Assembly: GCA_037893225.1 (NCBI GenBank)
Contig: JAZGUH010000539.1
Coordinates: 248,001 to 312,000, forward strand
Direction: 5' to 3'
Origin: Hippasteria phrygiana
Taxonomy: Eukaryota > Echinodermata > Asteroidea > Valvatida > Goniasteridae
Length of the DNA stretch: 64,000 nt
Position numbers and translations under genes: made by a program. Positions 1 to 9,510 of the stretch are shown piece after piece; position 1 is the first letter of the stretch; the number at the start of each line of letters is the position of its first letter. The notes beneath the pieces were generated by a model. The model ran no database searches and was not told the DNA's origin. It saw only the letters and a list, made by a program, of their open reading frames with translations.

Positions 1-232
1 TTTAACTCTAAGAAGCCGCCGATAATTGCAACATGTAGCGCCAGATCTAAGCTATCCATACGTGTCAAAATTACTAAATTTGGTTGATATTTCATGCAAT
101 TATGAATGAGTAAAGCAAGTCCATACCCCAGGGAATTTGACAGGCATGGAGCAATAAATAAAAGGTAATCTGCACACAGATGGTGGCCGGAAAGAAAATA
201 AACATTGCGAGGTTTGAATTTTCTCCACAAGT
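1..232. repeat. Monomer class A (ACGTG / CTAAATTT)
   Basis: Exemplar and coordinate reference for monomer positions used throughout. Diagnostic bases are G62 (CATACGTGTC, an extra CpG) and AA at 76-77. It usually ends in CCGGAAAG (A191) and is followed by class C. Other copies start at 1393, 7887, 22262, 24582, 26206, 29454, 31994, 34534, 39174, 41726, 43350, 49612 and 51931. Most copies begin GTTAAC rather than TTTAAC. Confidence 0.9.
91..106. other. Short dyad in each monomer: TTCAT - 6 nt - ATGAA
   Basis: Monomer positions 91-95 (TTCAT) and 102-106 (ATGAA) are exact reverse complements around GCAATT or GTAATT. The one frequent change here, C97T, lies in the spacer; I saw no substitution in either arm. 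The flanking block 78-109 is among the least variable parts of the monomer. It could bind a dimeric protein or form a very short hairpin. Both readings are inference; no known box is matched. Confidence 0.45.
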
Positions 233-464
233 TTTAAATCTAGGAAGCCGCCGATGATTGCAACATGTAGCGCCAGATCTAAGCTATCCATACATGTCAA
301 AATTACTGCATTTGGTTGATATTTCATGCAATTATGAATGAGTAAAGCAAGTCCATACCCCAGGGAATTTGACAGGCATGGAGCAATAAATAAAAGGTAA
401 TCTGCACACAGATGGTGGCCGGGAAGAAAATAAACATTGCGAGGTTTGAATTTTCTCCACAAGT
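233..464. repeat. Monomer class B (TTTAAATCTAGG, GATGATTGC)
   Basis: Diagnostic bases are A6 and G11 (TTAAATCTAGG), G24 (GATGATTGC), GC at 76-77, and G191 (CCGGGAAG). It follows monomers ending in CAAGTTTT. It is frequent in domains I, III and V, for example at 929, 6031, 6727, 7423, 21334, 21798, 24118, 45437, 46133 and 48452. The copies at 46133, 49148 and 51467 are followed by, or carry, the AAAGTTAATC allele private to domain V. Confidence 0.88.
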
Positions 465-696
465 GTTAACTCTAAGAAGCCGCCGATAATTGCAACATGT
501 AGCGCCAGATCTAAGCTATCCATACATGTCAAAATTACTGAATTTGGTTGATATTTCATGCAATTATGAATGAGTAAAGCAACTCCATACCCCAGGGAAT
601 TTGACATGCATGGAGCAATAAATAGACGGTAACATGTACACAGATGTTGGCCGGAAAGAAAATAAACATTGCGAGGTTTGAATTTTCTCCACAAGT
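465..696. repeat. Monomer class D (CAACTCC, NsiI site, AACATGTAC)
   Basis: The most divergent common class in its second half: C119 (GCAACTCC), T143 creating ATGCAT (NsiI), TAGACGG at 160-165, AACATGTAC at about 167-175, and GTTGG at 183. There are fourteen copies: 465, 6263 and 6959 in domain I, then 44742, 45669, 46365, 47757, 48684, 49380, 50076, 51003, 51699, 53555 and 54482 in domain V. It is absent between about 7.2 and 44.7 kb. Confidence 0.92.
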
Positions 697-928
697 TTTA
701 ACTCTAAGAAGCCGCCGATAATTGCAACATGTAGCGCCAGATCTAAGCTATCCATACATGTCAAAATTACTGAATTTGGTTGATATTTCATGCAATTATG
801 AATGAGTAAAGCAAGTCCATACCCCAGGGAATTTGACAGGCATGGAGCAATAAATAAAAGGTAATCTGCACACAGATGGTGGCCGGAAAGAAAATAAACA
901 TTGCGAGGTTTGAATTTTCTCCACAAGT
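697..928. repeat. Monomer class E (TTTAACTCTAAG, GAATTTGG, CCGGAAAG)
   Basis: Close to the apparent consensus: T1, C6, A11, GATAATTGC, GA at 76-77, GGTGG and CCGGAAAG. It sits between D and B in the D-E-B string (697, 7191, 45901, 48916, 51235, 54714) and between two B or a C and a B in domain III (21566, 23886). The copy at 3944 carries T15 (AGAATCC), as does the A monomer at 26206. Confidence 0.85.
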
Positions 929-1160
929 TTTAAATCTAGGAAGCCGCCGATGATTGCAACATGTAGCGCCAGATCTAAGCTATCCATACATGTCAAAATT
1001 ACTGCATTTGGTTGATATTTCATGCAATTATGAATGAGTAAAGCAAGTCCATACCCCAGGGAATTTGACAGGCATGGAGCAATAAATAAAAGGTAATCTG
1101 CACACAGATGGTGGCCGGGAAGAAAATAAACATTGCGAGGTTTGAATTTTCTCCACAAGT

Positions 1161-1392
1161 GTTAACTCTAAGAAGCCGCCGATAATTGCAACATGTAGCG
1201 CCAGATCTAAGCTATCCATACATGTCAAAATTACTGCATTTGGTTGATATTTCATGCAATTATGAATGAGTAAAGCAAGTCCATACCCCAGGGAATTTGA
1301 CAGGCATGGAGCAATAAATAAAAGGTAATCTGCACACAGATGGTGGCCGGGAAGAAAATAAACATTGCGAGGTTTGAATTTTCTCCACAAGT
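1161..1392. repeat. Monomer class F (HpaI GTTAAC, GCATTTGG, CCGGGAAG)
   Basis: G1 makes GTTAAC (HpaI). GATAATTGC, GC at 76-77, GGTGG and G191 follow. It is one of the commonest classes and almost always sits after C and before G. Examples start at 2321, 2553, 4408, 7655, 8815, 12062, 22030, 25046, 28062, 34998, 43814, 52395 and 57498. Confidence 0.88.
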
Positions 1393-1624
1393 GTTAACTC
1401 TAAGAAGCCGCCGATAATTGCAACATGTAGCGCCAGATCTAAGCTATCCATACGTGTCAAAATTACTAAATTTGGTTGATATTTCATGCAATTATGAATG
1501 AGTAAAGCAAGTCCATACCCCAGGGAATTTGACAGGCATGGAGCAATAAATAAAAGGTAATCTGCACACAGATGGTGGCCGGAAAGAAAATAAACATTGC
1601 GAGGTTTGAATTTTCTCCACAAGT

Positions 1625-1856
1625 TTTAAATCTAGGAAGCCGCCGATGATTCCAACATCTAGCGCCAGATCTAAGCTATCCATACATGTCAAAATTACTG
1701 CATTTGGTTGATATTTCATGCAATTATGAATGAGTAAAGCAAGTCCATACCCCAGGGAATTTGACAGGCATGGAGCAATAAATAAAAGGTAATCTGCACA
1801 CAGATGGTGGCCGGGAAGAAAATAAACATTGCGAGGTTTGAATTTTCTCCACAAGT
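1625..1856. repeat. Monomer class C (GATTCCAACATCTAGC)
   Basis: A class B body with two linked G-to-C changes at 28 and 35 (GATTCC, ACATCT). The second destroys the first ACATGT motif of the monomer. It follows A or J and precedes F in nearly every domain. Copies include 4176, 5567, 8119, 11830, 12989, 14380, 22494, 23654, 26438, 27830, 34766, 43582, 49844, 57266 and 62601. The copies at 5567 and 19017 share a private TACAAGG. Confidence 0.9.
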
Positions 1857-2088
1857 GTTAACTCTAAGAAGCCGCCGATAATTGCAACATGTAGCGCCAG
1901 ATCTAAGCTATCCATACATGTCAAAATTACTGCATTTGGTTGATATTTCATGCAATTATGAATGAGTAAAGCAAGTCCATACCCAAGGGAATTTGACAGG
2001 CATGGAGCAATAAATAAAAGGTAATCTGCACACAGATGGTGGCCGGAAAGAAAATAAACATTGCGAGGTTTGAATTTTCTCCACAAGT
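1857..2088. repeat. Class F variant with CCCAAGGG
   Basis: An F-like first half with A129, changing CCCCAGGG to CCCAAGGG at 1985, and a CCGGAAAG tail. The allele appears only at monomers 1857, 8351 and 39638. The first two belong to the 6494-bp duplication; the third is an isolated copy in domain IV. Confidence 0.88.
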
Positions 2089-2784
2089 TTTAACTCTAAG
2101 AAGCCGCCGATAATTGCAACATGTAGCGCCAGATCTAAGCTATCCATACATGTCAAAATTACTGAATTTGGTTGATATTTCATGCAATTATGAATGAGTA
2201 AAGCAAGTCCATACCCCAGGGAATTTGACAGGCATGGAGCAATAAATAAAAGGTAATCTGCACACAGATGGTGGCCGGGAAGAAAATAAACATTGCGAGG
2301 TTTGAATTTTCTCCACAAGTGTTAACTCTAAGAAGCCGCCGATAATTGCAACATGTAGCGCCAGATCTAAGCTATCCATACATGTCAAAATTACTGCATT
2401 TGGTTGATATTTCATGCAATTATGAATGAGTAAAGCAAGTCCATACCCCAGGGAATTTGACAGGCATGGAGCAATAAATAAAAGGTAATCTGCACACAGA
2501 TGGTGGCCGGGAAGAAAATAAACATTGCGAGGTTTGAATTTTCTCCACAAGTGTTAACTCTAAGAAGCCGCCGATAATTGCAACATGTAGCGCCAGATCT
2601 AAGCTATCCATACATGTCAAAATTACTGCATTTGGTTGATATTTCATGCAATTATGAATGAGTAAAGCAAGTCCATACCCCAGGGAATTTGACAGGCATG
2701 GAGCAATAAATAAAAGGTAATCTGCACACAGATGGTGGCCGGGAAGAAAATAAACATTGCGAGGTTTGAATTTTCTCCACAAGT

Positions 2785-3016
2785 GTTAACTCTAAGAAGC
2801 CGCCGATAATTGCAACATGTAGCGCCAGATCTAAGCTATCCATACATGTCAAAATTACTGAATTTGGTTGATATTTCATGTAATTATGAATGAGTAAAGC
2901 AAGTCCATACCCCAGGGAATTTGACAGGCATGGAGCAATAAATAGAAGGTAATATGCACACAGATGTTGGCCGGAAAGAAAATAGACATTGCGAGGTTTG
3001 AATTTTCTCCACACGT
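2785..3016. repeat. Monomer class G (CATGTAATT, TAGAAGG, AATAGAC, CCACAC)
   Basis: Diagnostic bases are GA at 76-77, T97 (CATGTAATT), G161 (TAGAAGG), A170 (AATATGC), T183 (GTTGG), G201 (AATAGAC) and C230 (CCACACG). Some copies add C26 (GATAACTGC): 4640, 13453 and 18090. The copies at 22958, 25278 and 28294 start after CAAGCG instead of CAAGTG. It always precedes H or h when its tail is intact. Confidence 0.9.
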
Positions 3017-3248
3017 TTTAACTCTAAGAAGCCGCCGATAATTGCAACATGTAGCGCCAGATCTAAGCTATCCATACATGTCAAAATTACTGCATTTGGT
3101 TGATATTTCATGCAATTATGAATGAGTAAAGCAAGTCCATACCCCAGGGAATTTGACAGGCATGGAGCAATAAATAAAAGGTAATCTGCACACAGATGGT
3201 GGCCGGGAAGAAAATAAACATTGCGAGGTTTGAATTTTCTCCACAAGT
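3017..3248. repeat. Monomer class H (follows CCACACG)
   Basis: TTTAACTCTAAG, GATAATTGC, GC at 76-77, GGTGG and CCGGGAAG. It follows a G tail. Copies are at 4872, 9743, 13685, 18322 and, with a CCGGAAAG tail, at 19712 and 27598. It is replaced by class h (GTTGG) from domain III onward. Confidence 0.82.
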
Positions 3249-3479
3249 GTTAACTCTAAGAAGCCGCCGATAATTGCAACATGTAGCGCCAGATCTAAGC
3301 TATCCATACATGTCAAAATTACTGAATTTGGTTGATATTTCATGCAATTATGAATGAGTAAAGCAAGTCATACCCCAGGGAATTTGACAGGCATGGAGCA
3401 ATAAATAGAAGGTAATATGCACACAGATGTTGGCCGGAAAGAAAATAAACATTGCGAGGTTTGAATTTTCTACAGAAGT
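3249..3479. repeat. Monomer class I, 231 bp (GTCATACC, CTACAGAAG tail)
   Basis: One C is lost from GTCCATACC at monomer position 121/122. It also has TAGAAGG, AATATGC, GTTGG, CCGGAAAG, and a CTACAGAAG tail (A225, G228). It precedes class J. Copies with GGGAAT are at 3249, 5104, 9975, 18554, 19944 and, as an E/I hybrid, 44974, 47989, 50308 and 53787. A GGAAAT copy is at 13917. Confidence 0.9.
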
Positions 3480-3711
3480 TTTAACTCTAGGAAGCCGCCG
3501 ATGATTGCAACATGTAGCGCCAGATCTAAGCTATCCATACATGTAAAAAATACTGCATTTGGTTGATATTTCATGCAATTATGAATGAATAAAGCAAGTC
3601 CATACCCCAGGGAATTTGACAGGCATGGAGCAATAAATAAAAGGTAATCTGCACACAGATGGTGGCCGGAAAGAAAATAAACATTGCGAGGTTTGAATTT
3701 TCTCCACAAGT
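3480..3711. repeat. Monomer class J (TGTAAAAAATACTG, GAATGAATAAAG)
   Basis: Begins TTTAACTCTAGG with GATGATTGC. It then carries A66 and A71 (a run of six A after TGT) and A110 (GAATGAATAAAG). It marks domains I, II and V and the start of III: 5335, 9511, 10206, 11598, 12757, 14148, 15307, 16235, 17394, 18785, 20175, 21102, 45205, 48220, 50539 and 54018. It is absent from domains IV and VI. Confidence 0.9.
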
Positions 3712-5334
3712 TTTAAATCTAGGAAGCCGCCGATGATTGCAACATGTAGCGCCAGATCTAAGCTATCCATACATGTCAAAATAACTGCATTTGGTTGATA
3801 TTTCATGCAATTATGAATGAGTAAAGCAAGTCCATACCCCAGGGAATTTGACAGGCATGGAGCAATAAATAAAAGGTAATCTGCACACAGATGGTGGCCG
3901 GGAAGAAAATAAACATTGCGAGGTTTGAATTTTCTCCACAAGTTTTAACTCTAAGAATCCGCCGATAATTGCAACATGTAGCGCCAGATCTAAGCTATCC
4001 ATACATGTCAAAATTACTGAATTTGGTTGATATTTCATGCAATTATGAATGAGTAAAGCAAGTCCATACCCCAGGGAATTTGACAGGCATGGAGCAATAA
4101 ATAAAAGGTAATCTGCACACAGATGGTGGCCGGAAAGAAAATAAACATTGCGAGGTTTGAATTTTCTCCACAAGTTTTAAATCTAGGAAGCCGCCGATGA
4201 TTCCAACATCTAGCGCCAGATCTAAGCTATCCATACATGTCAAAATTACTGCATTTGGTTGATATTTCATGCAATTATGAATGAGTAAAGCAAGTCCATA
4301 CCCCAGGGAATTTGACAGGCATGGAGCAATAAATAAAAGGTAATCTGCACACAGATGGTGGCCGGGAAGAAAATAAACATTGCGAGGTTTGAATTTTCTC
4401 CACAAGTGTTAACTCTAAGAAGCCGCCGATAATTGCAACATGTAGCGCCAGATCTAAGCTATCCATACATGTCAAAATTACTGCATTTGGTTGATATTTC
4501 ATGCAATTATGAATGAGTAAAGCAAGTCCATACCCCAGGGAATTTGACAGGCATGGAGCAATAAATAAAAGGTAATCTGCACACAGATGGTGGCCGGGAA
4601 GAAAATAAACATTGCGAGGTTTGAATTTTCTCCACAAGTGTTAACTCTAAGAAGCCGCCGATAACTGCAACATGTAGCGCCAGATCTAAGCTATCCATAC
4701 ATGTCAAAATTACTGAATTTGGTTGATATTTCATGTAATTATGAATGAGTAAAGCAAGTCCATACCCCAGGGAATTTGACAGGCATGGAGCAATAAATAG
4801 AAGGTAATATGCACACAGATGTTGGCCGGAAAGAAAATAGACATTGCGAGGTTTGAATTTTCTCCACACGTTTTAACTCTAAGAAGCCGCCGATAATTGC
4901 AACATGTAGCGCCAGATCTAAGCTATCCATACATGTCAAAATTACTGCATTTGGTTGATATTTCATGCAATTATGAATGAGTAAAGCAAGTCCATACCCC
5001 AGGGAATTTGACAGGCATGGAGCAATAAATAAAAGGTAATCTGCACACAGATGGTGGCCGGGAAGAAAATAAACATTGCGAGGTTTGAATTTTCTCCACA
5101 AGTGTTAACTCTAAGAAGCCGCCGATAATTGCAACATGTAGCGCCAGATCTAAGCTATCCATACATGTCAAAATTACTGAATTTGGTTGATATTTCATGC
5201 AATTATGAATGAGTAAAGCAAGTCATACCCCAGGGAATTTGACAGGCATGGAGCAATAAATAGAAGGTAATATGCACACAGATGTTGGCCGGAAAGAAAA
5301 TAAACATTGCGAGGTTTGAATTTTCTACAGAAGT
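3480..5334. repeat. 8-monomer HOR unit, domain I
   Basis: The string J-B-E-C-F-G-H-I, 1855 bp (8 x 232 minus 1). The next J starts at 5335. The run C-F-G-H-I-J-C here reappears about 13.45 kb downstream. Confidence 0.8.
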
Positions 5335-5970
5335 TTTAACTCTAGGAAGCCGCCGATGATTGCAACATGTAGCGCCAGATCTAAGCTATCCATACATGTA
5401 AAAAATACTGCATTTGGTTGATATTTCATGCAATTATGAATGAATAAAGCAAGTCCATACCCCAGGGAATTTGACAGGCATGGAGCAATAAATAAAAGGT
5501 AATCTGCACACAGATGGTGGCCGGAAAGAAAATAAACATTGCGAGGTTTGAATTTTCTCCACAAGTTTTAAATCTAGGAAGCCGCCGATGATTCCAACAT
5601 CTAGCGCCAGATCTAAGCTATCCATACATGTCAAAATTACTGCATTTGGTTGATATTTCATGCAATTATGAATGAGTAAAGCAAGTCCATACCCCAGGGA
5701 ATTTGACAGGCATGGAGCAATAAATACAAGGTAATCTGCACACAGATGGTGGCCGGGAAGAAAATAAACATTGCGAGGTTTGAATTTTCTCCACAAGTGT
5801 TAACTCTAAGAAGCCGCCGATAATTGCAACATGTAGCGCCAGATCTAAGCTATCCATACATGTCAAAATTACTGCATTTGGTTGATATTTCATGCAATTA
5901 TGAATGAGTAAAGCAAGTCCATACCCCAGGGAATTTGACAGGCATGGAGCAATAAATAAAAGGTAATCTG
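4054..5970. repeat. Segment duplicated at offset 13450 bp (upstream copy)
   Basis: Matches about 17504-19420 in class order (C-F-G-H-I-J-C-F) and in private markers: GATAACTGC in G, the 231-bp GTCATACCCCAGGGAAT monomer, and TACAAGG in C at about 5725, matched at about 19175. The offset equals 58 monomers minus 6 bp. The left edge falls inside monomer 3944, after position 110. Confidence 0.72.
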
Positions 5971-7190
5971 CACACAGATGGTGGCCGGAAAGAAAATAAA
6001 CATTGCGAGGTTTGAATTTTCTCCACAAGTTTTAAATCTAGGAAGCCGCCGATGATTGCAACATGTAGCGCCAGATCTAAGCTATCCATACATGTCAAAA
6101 TTACTGCATTTGGTTGATATTTCATGCAATTATGAATGAGTAAAGCAAGTCCATACCCCAGGGAATTTGACAGGCATGGAGCAATAAATAAAAGGTAATC
6201 TGCACACAGATGGTGGCCGGGAAGAAAATAAACATTGCGAGGTTTGAATTTTCTCCACAAGTGTTAACTCTAAGAAGCCGCCGATAATTGCAACATGTAG
6301 CGCCAGATCTAAGCTATCCATACATGTCAAAATTACTGAATTTGGTTGATATTTCATGCAATTATGAATGAGTAAAGCAACTCCATACCCCAGGGAATTT
6401 GACATGCATGGAGCAATAAATAGACGGTAACATGTACACAGATGTTGGCCGGAAAGAAAATAAACATTGCGAGGTTTGAATTTTCTCCACAAGTGTTAAC
6501 TCTAAGAAGCCGCCGATAATTGCAACATGTAGCGCCAGATCTAAGCTATCCATACATGTCAAAATTACTGCATTTGGTTGATATTTCATGCAATTATGAA
6601 TGAGTAAAGCAAGTCCATACCCCAGGGAATTTGACAGGCATGGAGCAATAAATAAAAGGTAATCTGCACACAGATGGTGGCCGGAAAGAAAATAAACATT
6701 GCGAGGTTTGAATTTTCTCCACAAGTTTTAAATCTAGGAAGCCGCCGATGATTGCAACATGTAGCGCCAGATCTAAGCTATCCATACATGTCAAAATTAC
6801 TGCATTTGGTTGATATTTCATGCAATTATGAATGAGTAAAGCAAGTCCATACCCCAGGGAATTTGACAGGCATGGAGCAATAAATAAAAGGTAATCTGCA
6901 CACAGATGGTGGCCGGGAAGAAAATAAACATTGCGAGGTTTGAATTTTCTCCACAAGTGTTAACTCTAAGAAGCCGCCGATAATTGCAACATGTAGCGCC
7001 AGATCTAAGCTATCCATACATGTCAAAATTACTGAATTTGGTTGATATTTCATGCAATTATGAATGAGTAAAGCAACTCCATACCCCAGGGAATTTGACA
7101 TGCATGGAGCAATAAATAGACGGTAACATGTACACAGATGTTGGCCGGAAAGAAAATAAACATTGCGAGGTTTGAATTTTCTCCACAAGT
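5799..7190. repeat. 3-monomer unit in two tandem copies (2 x 696 bp)
   Basis: F(CCGGAAAG tail)-B-D at 5799-6494 and again at 6495-7190. After the second copy the string continues E-B-F-A, as it does after the D at 465. Confidence 0.8.
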
Positions 7191-9464
7191 TTTAACTCTA
7201 AGAAGCCGCCGATAATTGCAACATGTAGCGCCAGATCTAAGCTATCCATACATGTCAAAATTACTGAATTTGGTTGATATTTCATGCAATTATGAATGAG
7301 TAAAGCAAGTCCATACCCCAGGGAATTTGACAGGCATGGAGCAATAAATAAAAGGTAATCTGCACACAGATGGTGGCCGGAAAGAAAATAAACATTGCGA
7401 GGTTTGAATTTTCTCCACAAGTTTTAAATCTAGGAAGCCGCCGATGATTGCAACATGTAGCGCCAGATCTAAGCTATCCATACATGTCAAAATTACTGCA
7501 TTTGGTTGATATTTCATGCAATTATGAATGAGTAAAGCAAGTCCATACCCCAGGGAATTTGACAGGCATGGAGCAATAAATAAAAGGTAATCTGCACACA
7601 GATGGTGGCCGGGAAGAAAATAAACATTGCGAGGTTTGAATTTTCTCCACAAGTGTTAACTCTAAGAAGCCGCCGATAATTGCAACATGTAGCGCCAGAT
7701 CTAAGCTATCCATACATGTCAAAATTACTGCATTTGGTTGATATTTCATGCAATTATGAATGAGTAAAGCAAGTCCATACCCCAGGGAATTTGACAGGCA
7801 TGGAGCAATAAATAAAAGGTAATCTGCACACAGATGGTGGCCGGGAAGAAAATAAACATTGCGAGGTTTGAATTTTCTCCACAAGTGTTAACTCTAAGAA
7901 GCCGCCGATAATTGCAACATGTAGCGCCAGATCTAAGCTATCCATACGTGTCAAAATTACTAAATTTGGTTGATATTTCATGCAATTATGAATGAGTAAA
8001 GCAAGTCCATACCCCAGGGAATTTGACAGGCATGGAGCAATAAATAAAAGGTAATCTGCACACAGATGGTGGCCGGAAAGAAAATAAACATTGCGAGGTT
8101 TGAATTTTCTCCACAAGTTTTAAATCTAGGAAGCCGCCGATGATTCCAACATCTAGCGCCAGATCTAAGCTATCCATACATGTCAAAATTACTGCATTTG
8201 GTTGATATTTCATGCAATTATGAATGAGTAAAGCAAGTCCATACCCCAGGGAATTTGACAGGCATGGAGCAATAAATAAAAGGTAATCTGCACACAGATG
8301 GTGGCCGGGAAGAAAATAAACATTGCGAGGTTTGAATTTTCTCCACAAGTGTTAACTCTAAGAAGCCGCCGATAATTGCAACATGTAGCGCCAGATCTAA
8401 GCTATCCATACATGTCAAAATTACTGCATTTGGTTGATATTTCATGCAATTATGAATGAGTAAAGCAAGTCCATACCCAAGGGAATTTGACAGGCATGGA
8501 GCAATAAATAAAAGGTAATCTGCACACAGATGGTGGCCGGAAAGAAAATAAACATTGCGAGGTTTGAATTTTCTCCACAAGTTTTAACTCTAAGAAGCCG
8601 CCGATAATTGCAACATGTAGCGCCAGATCTAAGCTATCCATACATGTCAAAATTACTGAATTTGGTTGATATTTCATGCAATTATGAATGAGTAAAGCAA
8701 GTCCATACCCCAGGGAATTTGACAGGCATGGAGCAATAAATAAAAGGTAATCTGCACACAGATGGTGGCCGGGAAGAAAATAAACATTGCGAGGTTTGAA
8801 TTTTCTCCACAAGTGTTAACTCTAAGAAGCCGCCGATAATTGCAACATGTAGCGCCAGATCTAAGCTATCCATACATGTCAAAATTACTGCATTTGGTTG
8901 ATATTTCATGCAATTATGAATGAGTAAAGCAAGTCCATACCCCAGGGAATTTGACAGGCATGGAGCAATAAATAAAAGGTAATCTGCACACAGATGGTGG
9001 CCGGGAAGAAAATAAACATTGCGAGGTTTGAATTTTCTCCACAAGTGTTAACTCTAAGAAGCCGCCGATAATTGCAACATGTAGCGCCAGATCTAAGCTA
9101 TCCATACATGTCAAAATTACTGCATTTGGTTGATATTTCATGCAATTATGAATGAGTAAAGCAAGTCCATACCCCAGGGAATTTGACAGGCATGGAGCAA
9201 TAAATAAAAGGTAATCTGCACACAGATGGTGGCCGGGAAGAAAATAAACATTGCGAGGTTTGAATTTTCTCCACAAGTGTTAACTCTAAGAAGCCGCCGA
9301 TAACTGCAACATGTAGCGCCAGATCTAAGCTATCCATACATGTCAAAATTACTGAATTTGGTTGATATTTCATGTAATTATGAATGAGTAAAGCAAGTCC
9401 ATACCCCAGGGAATTTGACAGGCATGGAGCAATAAATAGAAGGTAATATGCACACAGATGTTGG
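6572..9464. repeat. 2.9-kb segment duplicated at offset 6494 bp (copy 2)
   Basis: Partner of 78-2970. It keeps the rare CCCAAGGG monomer (8351-8582) and class D at 6959. Its last monomer, 9279-9510, ends in the CTACAGAAG tail rather than CCACACG, so the copies rejoin different neighbours there. Confidence 0.85.
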
Positions 9465-9510
9465 CCGGAAAGAAAATAAACATTGCGAGGTTTGAATTTT
9501 CTACAGAAGT

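Larger units (their letters stand above)
78..2970. repeat. 2.9-kb segment duplicated at offset 6494 bp (copy 1)
   Basis: Monomer classes from 233 to 2785 (B-D-E-B-F-A-C-F*-E-F-F-G) reappear in the same order from 6727 to 9279. Offset 6494 is 28 monomers minus the two 231-bp monomers between the copies. The left break lies within the first monomer (class A here, F-like at 6495). The right break is within G, after about position 185, where the tails differ. One substitution seen between copies is GATAATT versus GATAACT. Confidence 0.85.

Noticed and set aside
171..200. CENP-B box around GGTGGCCGGGAAG
   Set aside because: On the minus strand TTCCCGG gives a partial CCCG match, but the required CGAA (or TTCG) half is missing; the monomer has no TTCG on either strand.
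1..232. Internal duplication of a 116-bp half-monomer
   Set aside because: 232 is 2 x 116 and CCATAC...GAATTTG occurs in both halves, but with different spacing and no wider similarity.
100..462. Open reading frame of 120 codons on the minus strand, recurring with every monomer
   Set aside because: It is 1.56 monomers long and reads the repeat in two frames because 232 is not a multiple of three. It begins at TTG rather than ATG, overlaps its neighbours by about 130 bp, and its substitutions follow satellite classes. An open frame preserved by homogenisation is enough to explain it.
3249..3479. 231-bp monomers as scattered sequencing errors in a C run
   Set aside because: The missing C is in GTCC, not a long homopolymer, and is always linked to the same class markers (TAGAAGG, CTACAGAAG, or the N class).
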